A stretch of 64,000 bases of DNA from Thermoplasmata archaeon (GTDB taxonomy: Archaea; Thermoplasmatota; Thermoplasmata; RBG-16-68-12; SOIM01): assembly GCA_023140195.1 (NCBI GenBank), contig JAGLME010000014.1, forward strand, positions 97,840 to 161,839, written 5' to 3'. The notes below the pieces were generated by a model. The model saw nothing but the letters and a program-made list of their open reading frames with translations, searched no databases and was not told the origin of the DNA. This document shows, one piece after another, positions 59,898-64,000 of this stretch. The position numbers were made by a program, and so were the translations under genes. The stretch's first letter is position 1, and the number at the start of each line of letters is the position of its first letter.

Positions 59898-60727
59898 GCA
59901 CTAAGAAGGTGTTGCTTCCGTTCAGATTCCCCGGTGGGAAGTACTACGCATTGAATAGACTACGGCAGTTTTGGGAAGCGATAGAACATGACGAATATCG
60001 AGAGCCTTTTGCCGGAGGCGGGTCTGTTTTCTTCGCAAAGCAAAAGACCAAGTGGAACTGGTTGAACGACATAGATGAGCAACTAATGACTACCTATTCG
60101 GCCCTAGCTGATCCGAATATGAGACTAGAGTTAGTCAACCTCGTTGAGAAGGAAACAGCTTCTCGAGAAAGATGGAGTGAAGTCAGAAATCTGAAGCCAA
60201 CGGACGACCTCGGCATAGCGTTCAGGTATTACTACATGAATCGAACCTCGTTCAGTGGCAAAATGAGTTCTCCTGGCTGGGGATATAGGGATAAGCGGAG
60301 TCTGCCTCCTGAGCGCTGGGCAGAACGTATCATACCTTGCGGCAAGAAGCTAGAAGGAGTCGAACTGACATGCAAAGATTTCAATGAAGTCATTATCTCG
60401 CCTAGCAAAGGCTCCCAGGTTCTTTTGTATGTTGACCCTCCCTACTATGCGCCTCCGAAGAGAAAACACTACGTATCTGGCTTCGATAAAGGGGATCACG
60501 AAAGACTCTGCAAACTCCTCGAATCTACGAATCACAAATTCTTTCTGACCTACGACTATACAAAGGAGATTGAGGAAATGTATAGTTGGGCCAACACTGA
60601 GGAGATTGAGTTCTACTATCGGGTCGGAAACTCCAGGACTAGCGGAAACAAGAGAAGCAGGAAACGCGAACTCGTGATCACAAACTACCAGATAGGGAGG
60701 AGGAGTAAACTAGATGACTATCTCTGA
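59894..60727 (+). CDS. D12-class DNA N6-adenine methyltransferase 1
   Basis: 277 residues. FRFPGGK (residues 11-16) is motif X of alpha-group Dam-like enzymes, EPFAGGGSVFF motif I for SAM binding, and VDPPYYAPP the catalytic motif IV (DPPY). YYYMNRTSFSG lies in the target-recognition side. Family members methylate adenine in short motifs such as GATC or one strand of asymmetric sites. Starts in ATGA overlap with the 54-residue gene, and its end overlaps the second methylase by 14 bases. Confidence 0.88.
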   Translation: MSTKKVLLPFRFPGGKYYALNRLRQFWEAIEHDEYREPFAGGGSVFFAKQKTKWNWLNDIDEQLMTTYSALADPNMRLELVNLVEKETASRERWSEVRNLKPTDDLGIAFRYYYMNRTSFSGKMSSPGWGYRDKRSLPPERWAERIIPCGKKLEGVELTCKDFNEVIISPSKGSQVLLYVDPPYYAPPKRKHYVSGFDKGDHERLCKLLESTNHKFFLTYDYTKEIEEMYSWANTEEIEFYYRVGNSRTSGNKRSRKRELVITNYQIGRRSKLDDYL

Positions 60728-61580
60728 CAGAAACACATTTCCCGTCAAGAGTGTGACAAGCAAGCCTCGTGTGACATCACCATTTAGGTATCCTGGTGGC
60801 AAATTCTATGCAGTGAAGATAATCCTCCCGTTTCTTGAAGCAATACAACACGACGAGTACCGAGAGCCCTTTGTAGGTGGAGGTTCTCTATTCTTCGCCA
60901 AGTGCAAGGCCAAGCTCAATTGGCTGAACGACATCGACAAGGAATTGATGACAACCTATCAAGTCATTGCTGAATTCGATTTGAGGACGAAGCTCATAGC
61001 AATGTTGTCCCAGGAGGTCGCAACTAGGGAAAGACACTCTGAAATAAAGTCGATGAATCCTAGCAGCATTCAGGAGATTGCATTCAAGACTTACTATCTG
61101 AATCGCACGTCCTTCTCCGGAATATTGAACAAACCTGCTTGGGGTTATGCGGAAGGCCAAAGCGCACCACCTGAGAATTGGGGGAGAAAAATCGAGTTGG
61201 CAGGAAAGAAATTGGAGGAGGTGAGGCTCACAGCGTTGGATTTTGAAGAAGTCATCTTGGCTCCGAAAGAAGGGAAATGTGTCTTGTTATATCTCGACCC
61301 TCCCTACTTCGAGTCAGACCAGAAGAGGGCGTATTCTTGGTCCTTCAGGGAAGAAGACCACCGAAGGCTGGAAAGTACACTGCAACGCACGGACCACCAT
61401 TTCTGTCTATCCTATGACGATTGTGAAGCTGTGAGGAGACTGTACAGCTGGGCGAACATCTACGAAAGGTCTTGGCTATACAACACAGCGAACTGTAGAG
61501 GAACGCCTCGCAAGGCTGGCAATGAACTAATAATCACTAACTACAAGGTCAAGGAATTCACACAGGAGAAGCTGCTTTGA
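60714..61580 (+). CDS. D12-class DNA N6-adenine methyltransferase 2
   Basis: 288 residues, paralogous to the preceding enzyme: FRYPGGKFYAV, EPFVGGGSLFFAK, NWLNDIDKELMTTYQ, TYYLNRTSFSG and LDPPYFES. Both keep all key motifs, so both should be active. Two separate D12 methylases in one locus fit a non-palindromic site with each enzyme modifying one strand, as in FokI-like systems where they are fused. The next gene, convergent, is the presumed endonuclease. Confidence 0.88.
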   Translation: MTISDRNTFPVKSVTSKPRVTSPFRYPGGKFYAVKIILPFLEAIQHDEYREPFVGGGSLFFAKCKAKLNWLNDIDKELMTTYQVIAEFDLRTKLIAMLSQEVATRERHSEIKSMNPSSIQEIAFKTYYLNRTSFSGILNKPAWGYAEGQSAPPENWGRKIELAGKKLEEVRLTALDFEEVILAPKEGKCVLLYLDPPYFESDQKRAYSWSFREEDHRRLESTLQRTDHHFCLSYDDCEAVRRLYSWANIYERSWLYNTANCRGTPRKAGNELIITNYKVKEFTQEKLL

Positions 61581-61653
61581 CCTGACTAGGCCTAGCTGAG
61601 CTGTTTGATCAACCCTCTAGTAGGGCGTTACGCTTAATCCCTCTGCCCCTTCA

Positions 61654-62952
61654 CTACACCCCATCGATGGAATCGCTCCACAGTGTAGTCTGCTTCCCTT
61701 TGACCTTCTCCCATTGCTCATACCATCCTTCTGTGATTTGGTGGTCAATGAGTTGACTGAACTCGATTTTCTGCATTGATTTTAGCCTCTTCGGATATTT
61801 GGCATGTTTCTGAAGGTCATTAACGGACAAACAATAGAATGTCCACTGCCTCGTCGGTCTCTCATCAAGACTTGAGAAGAAGCGATCTGATATGTATGGC
61901 TCAACAGAGAGCAGAAGAAAGTCAAAATCCGAAACTTTGTAGAGTCGGCTTTGGGTTGGATGGTCGCTGACGCGTCCTCTGGAAAGCTGAGTCTCAATTG
62001 CGGCGATTGCCCCTCCATCCCTGAATCTACATTGATTTCTTGTCACGCCCTTCACTTGGAATAGAACAAATCCTCGCGATGCCCTCTCTTGCAGACAAAT
62101 ATCTGCCTTTTCTGCTCGAGGGCGATTGGAATGACTCGGGTTCAAGATTCGAACCTCTCGCTTCGTTAGTTCCTTTCGAAAAGCAACCTCTCTTGCGAAA
62201 CCCAATATGTTCATGTTCCAAATCCTGAAGTTCCCTTCCCTCAGTATGGCATCCAGGATGATTTTTGAAGGCAATCCGATTGCTAGGGAGGTCTTTGAAA
62301 GTAATCTGTCGCTGCCCAAAGGTTCCGTTACCCAGTTAGGGATTGAGAAATCTTTGATACCTAGCTTCTCCCAGGCGTTGAGTCCTTCGTGTCCCTTCCA
62401 GGTCATGGTGAAAGGGCTCTTGATGCGCTCTGAGTATTTGTTGTGTCGTGGCAGGGCATTTCGGTCAAGGATGATAATCTCAAGCGGCCGATATGATATT
62501 AGGCCAACTAGGAAGTCCGCAAACTCATCCACTCCGTGATAGTACTCTTCAGATTCCAGCTCAGACTTTGCACCGTGAGTCTTGTGGGTCTTATACATGA
62601 CTTGGGTTCTTCTTGTTCCCGAAAGAGTTGGTGTTTTTAACTGTAGACTGTGCCCATTGAGTATCCTGTCGACCTGTACATCTCCTCCCACTATGACTGG
62701 CTTTTGACCATTGCTCTCCATCAATCTATCAAAAAAAGCTTCGAAGGTATGTCCTTTGACTGTCCGTAGGACCTGAGAATTCTCGGATATTAGCTCATCT
62801 AGTTCGACTGAACTCAGTTCCAGTGCATTGCAGAGCGCTGCCAACCTCTCAGTATCGGGAATCTCCCGAATATCCTTGACCTTGAACTTCGTCCTAAGCG
62901 ATGCTATGATACCTTCGATCCTATCAGGATCTGGTCCCTCATCATCAATCAT
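61654..62952 (-). CDS. Putative type II restriction endonuclease
   Basis: 432 residues from ATG 62952 (AGGAAGG lies before it; a TTG at 63018 is also in frame). Two nuclease-like signatures: residues around 90-120, VQVDRILNGHSLQLKTP (D...QxK), and around 285-305, KADICLQERASRGFVLFQVKG (D...QVK). QxK in place of ExK is common in PD-(D/E)XK endonucleases. Pre-core helices precede the first. Its position, convergent with two adenine methylases, strongly suggests it is the cognate endonuclease. Specificity unknown. Confidence 0.65.
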   Translation of the reverse strand: MIDDEGPDPDRIEGIIASLRTKFKVKDIREIPDTERLAALCNALELSSVELDELISENSQVLRTVKGHTFEAFFDRLMESNGQKPVIVGGDVQVDRILNGHSLQLKTPTLSGTRRTQVMYKTHKTHGAKSELESEEYYHGVDEFADFLVGLISYRPLEIIILDRNALPRHNKYSERIKSPFTMTWKGHEGLNAWEKLGIKDFSIPNWVTEPLGSDRLLSKTSLAIGLPSKIILDAILREGNFRIWNMNILGFAREVAFRKELTKREVRILNPSHSNRPRAEKADICLQERASRGFVLFQVKGVTRNQCRFRDGGAIAAIETQLSRGRVSDHPTQSRLYKVSDFDFLLLSVEPYISDRFFSSLDERPTRQWTFYCLSVNDLQKHAKYPKRLKSMQKIEFSQLIDHQITEGWYEQWEKVKGKQTTLWSDSIDGV

Positions 62953-63072
62953 GGGGCATATCCTTCCTGTCGCTATGAGCGAAACCCCTCTGATGATTGG
63001 AAGAGGAATCGAGTTCAAGAATCAGTGTCGCCTGTGAAGGCGACCAAGCGTTATTACACGCTATACATATCC

Positions 63073-63357
63073 ATGAATGTGGAAATTGACGCTTTTGCGA
63101 GAATCCTGAAATCTAAAAGGAATCAACGCATTCTACAGGTCCTCACGGCAAGGGATATGAGCGCGACCGAGATTTTCGGGGAACTGGGGCCACATGCTCC
63201 AGTCTATCGGCAATCAGTTCACAAGGCACTGGAATTGATGAAGTCCAAGGGTTTACTCTCAAAATACTATGACGATAAAGACAAATGTATACGCTACAAG
63301 CTCAGTGTGGAGAAAGTCATCATCGACCTCCGCAACATGACGCTTTCGACCGGATAG
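63073..63357 (+). CDS. Winged-helix regulator beside the R-M locus
   Basis: 94 residues from ATG 63073 (MNVEIDAFARILKSKRNQRI), preceded by GCGTTATTACACGC, so the message may be leaderless. ILQVLTARDMSATEIFGELG, then QSVHKALELMKSKGLLSKYY and DDKDKCIRYKLSVEKVIIDL form a winged helix. Divergent from the endonuclease gene and a good candidate for its regulator; the palindrome-like GCGTTATTACACGC could be the operator. Confidence 0.65.
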   Translation: MNVEIDAFARILKSKRNQRILQVLTARDMSATEIFGELGPHAPVYRQSVHKALELMKSKGLLSKYYDDKDKCIRYKLSVEKVIIDLRNMTLSTG

Positions 63358-63676
63358 TCCAAGCCGAGAATCAGGGATTCTCCGGTGTCCCGATTGCTAT
63401 GCCAATTTCTGCCGATCAGTGTAACAGGAATCAGAAGGCTAGGTGCGTAACTGACAATAAGAGGCTTAGTATCTACAGTGTCGTTGCTGCTGACTGTGGG
63501 CCTTCTGAATTGAAAGGTCAATGAACCTCTACGGAACGACAGGCACGCAAGAACACCAGGATGTATCCAACTGAGACGACCATTACCTCTAGTCTTCTTC
63601 GCACAGGTGGTCATGGGCATACACCATGTTCAATCGCCATTTCAATCCCGCACGAACAAAGTTGTAGGTAGATTGT
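63358..63676. other. Gene-free stretch
   Basis: About 320 bases between the winged-helix gene and the next start at 63677. I see no supported gene or repeat here. Confidence 0.4.
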
Positions 63677-64000
63677 ATGACTAAGGTGAAGATTCTCTGG
63701 GACCCCACGGGTCTGACCGTGGACACTCTTGTCGTTCACCCTCTTCATGACCATAGTCTACACTTCTTCGAATCCTACTTCGTTGACGATCGTCATTCCT
63801 TAAACACGATCTTGAGGAGGGGGCGGGTAGTCTATAGAACTCCCTCTTTCAGTCCTCTTGTGGCCAACGTGGAGAGTGAGCACCAAAACAATCATCAAGA
63901 GCAGCCCAGGCAGATACCTTTGATGAGCGAAAACCCACCTGACAATCGTCTGCATGAGCCTGCCACCTCACATCACATCGCCAAACGCTTTTTTAGTACG
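63677..64000 (+). CDS. Truncated unknown protein at the window end
   Basis: ATG 63677 opens a frame that runs to the last base without a stop (108 residues). MTKVKILWDPTGLTVDTLVV then HPLHDHSLHFFESYFVDDRH and SLNTILRRGRVVYRTPSFSP. No recognised domain; the rest lies outside the window. A weak purine-rich site precedes the ATG. Confidence 0.4.
   Translation, partial: MTKVKILWDPTGLTVDTLVVHPLHDHSLHFFESYFVDDRHSLNTILRRGRVVYRTPSFSPLVANVESEHQNNHQEQPRQIPLMSENPPDNRLHEPATSHHIAKRFFST

Noticed and set aside
63294..63620. 108-residue minus-strand frame
   Set aside because: Overlaps the winged-helix gene, no ribosome site, low-complexity composition; probably not coding.
1..64000. CRISPR array search
   Set aside because: No regularly spaced direct repeats with unique spacers were seen on either strand; the 11-bp units at 55.8 kb have no spacers.

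Overview
The window reads as archaeal DNA. Genes are preceded by BRE/TATA-type promoters roughly 25 bases before the inferred transcript starts, ribosome sites are GGTGA/GGAGG-like, and tRNA genes lack an encoded CCA. The proteins include a Lrp-type double-RAM protein, PadR and ribbon-helix-helix regulators, a CxxC zinc-ribbon microprotein and a Ras-like GTPase. Together with the large exported propeller/Ig-like proteins this fits Thermoplasmatota or a near relative. That placement is inference; no rRNA gene is present.

Left part (1 to about 20.15 kb) looks like core chromosome. It holds a zinc-ribbon protein (cut by the window edge), an HD phosphohydrolase, a LarA-type nickel racemase, a divergent isoleucyl-tRNA synthetase, a sugar-nucleotide epimerase beside a GT-C membrane glycosyltransferase, a GT2 glycosyltransferase with a flippase-like membrane protein, an exported five-heme cytochrome c, zinc-ribbon proteins, a B12-binding radical SAM protein, an aminotransferase, and arginyl-tRNA synthetase flanked on both sides by tRNA-Arg genes (UCU upstream, UCG downstream, same strand).

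Middle part (20.2 to about 29.2 kb) is accessory: a small tyrosine recombinase with three downstream small genes, a winged-helix protein, a coiled-coil protein with an internal duplication, a tandemly duplicated PH-like membrane protein gene, two more small membrane proteins sharing a promoter motif, and a truncated tRNA-Leu(CAG) 3' fragment that resembles an attachment-site scar.

Right part (29.2 to 64 kb) alternates exported surface proteins (29.7, 34.7, 41.9, 44.6, 46.7, 51.6 and 54.6 kb) with defence-like cassettes: a PD-(D/E)XK nuclease operon (38.4-40.7 kb), a HEPN operon (40.8-41.7 kb), a lone nuclease-fold protein (56.1 kb), a zinc-finger/HEPN operon (57.5-59.4 kb) and a restriction-modification locus with two tandem D12-class adenine methylases, a convergent probable endonuclease and a winged-helix regulator (59.7-63.4 kb).

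Two repeat families occur only in the accessory part: a 27-bp palindrome (six copies) and a structured hairpin element (three copies). In two places the palindrome lies 100-125 bases before the hairpin element, which suggests a composite non-coding element. An 11-bp iteron-like array lies at 55.8 kb.
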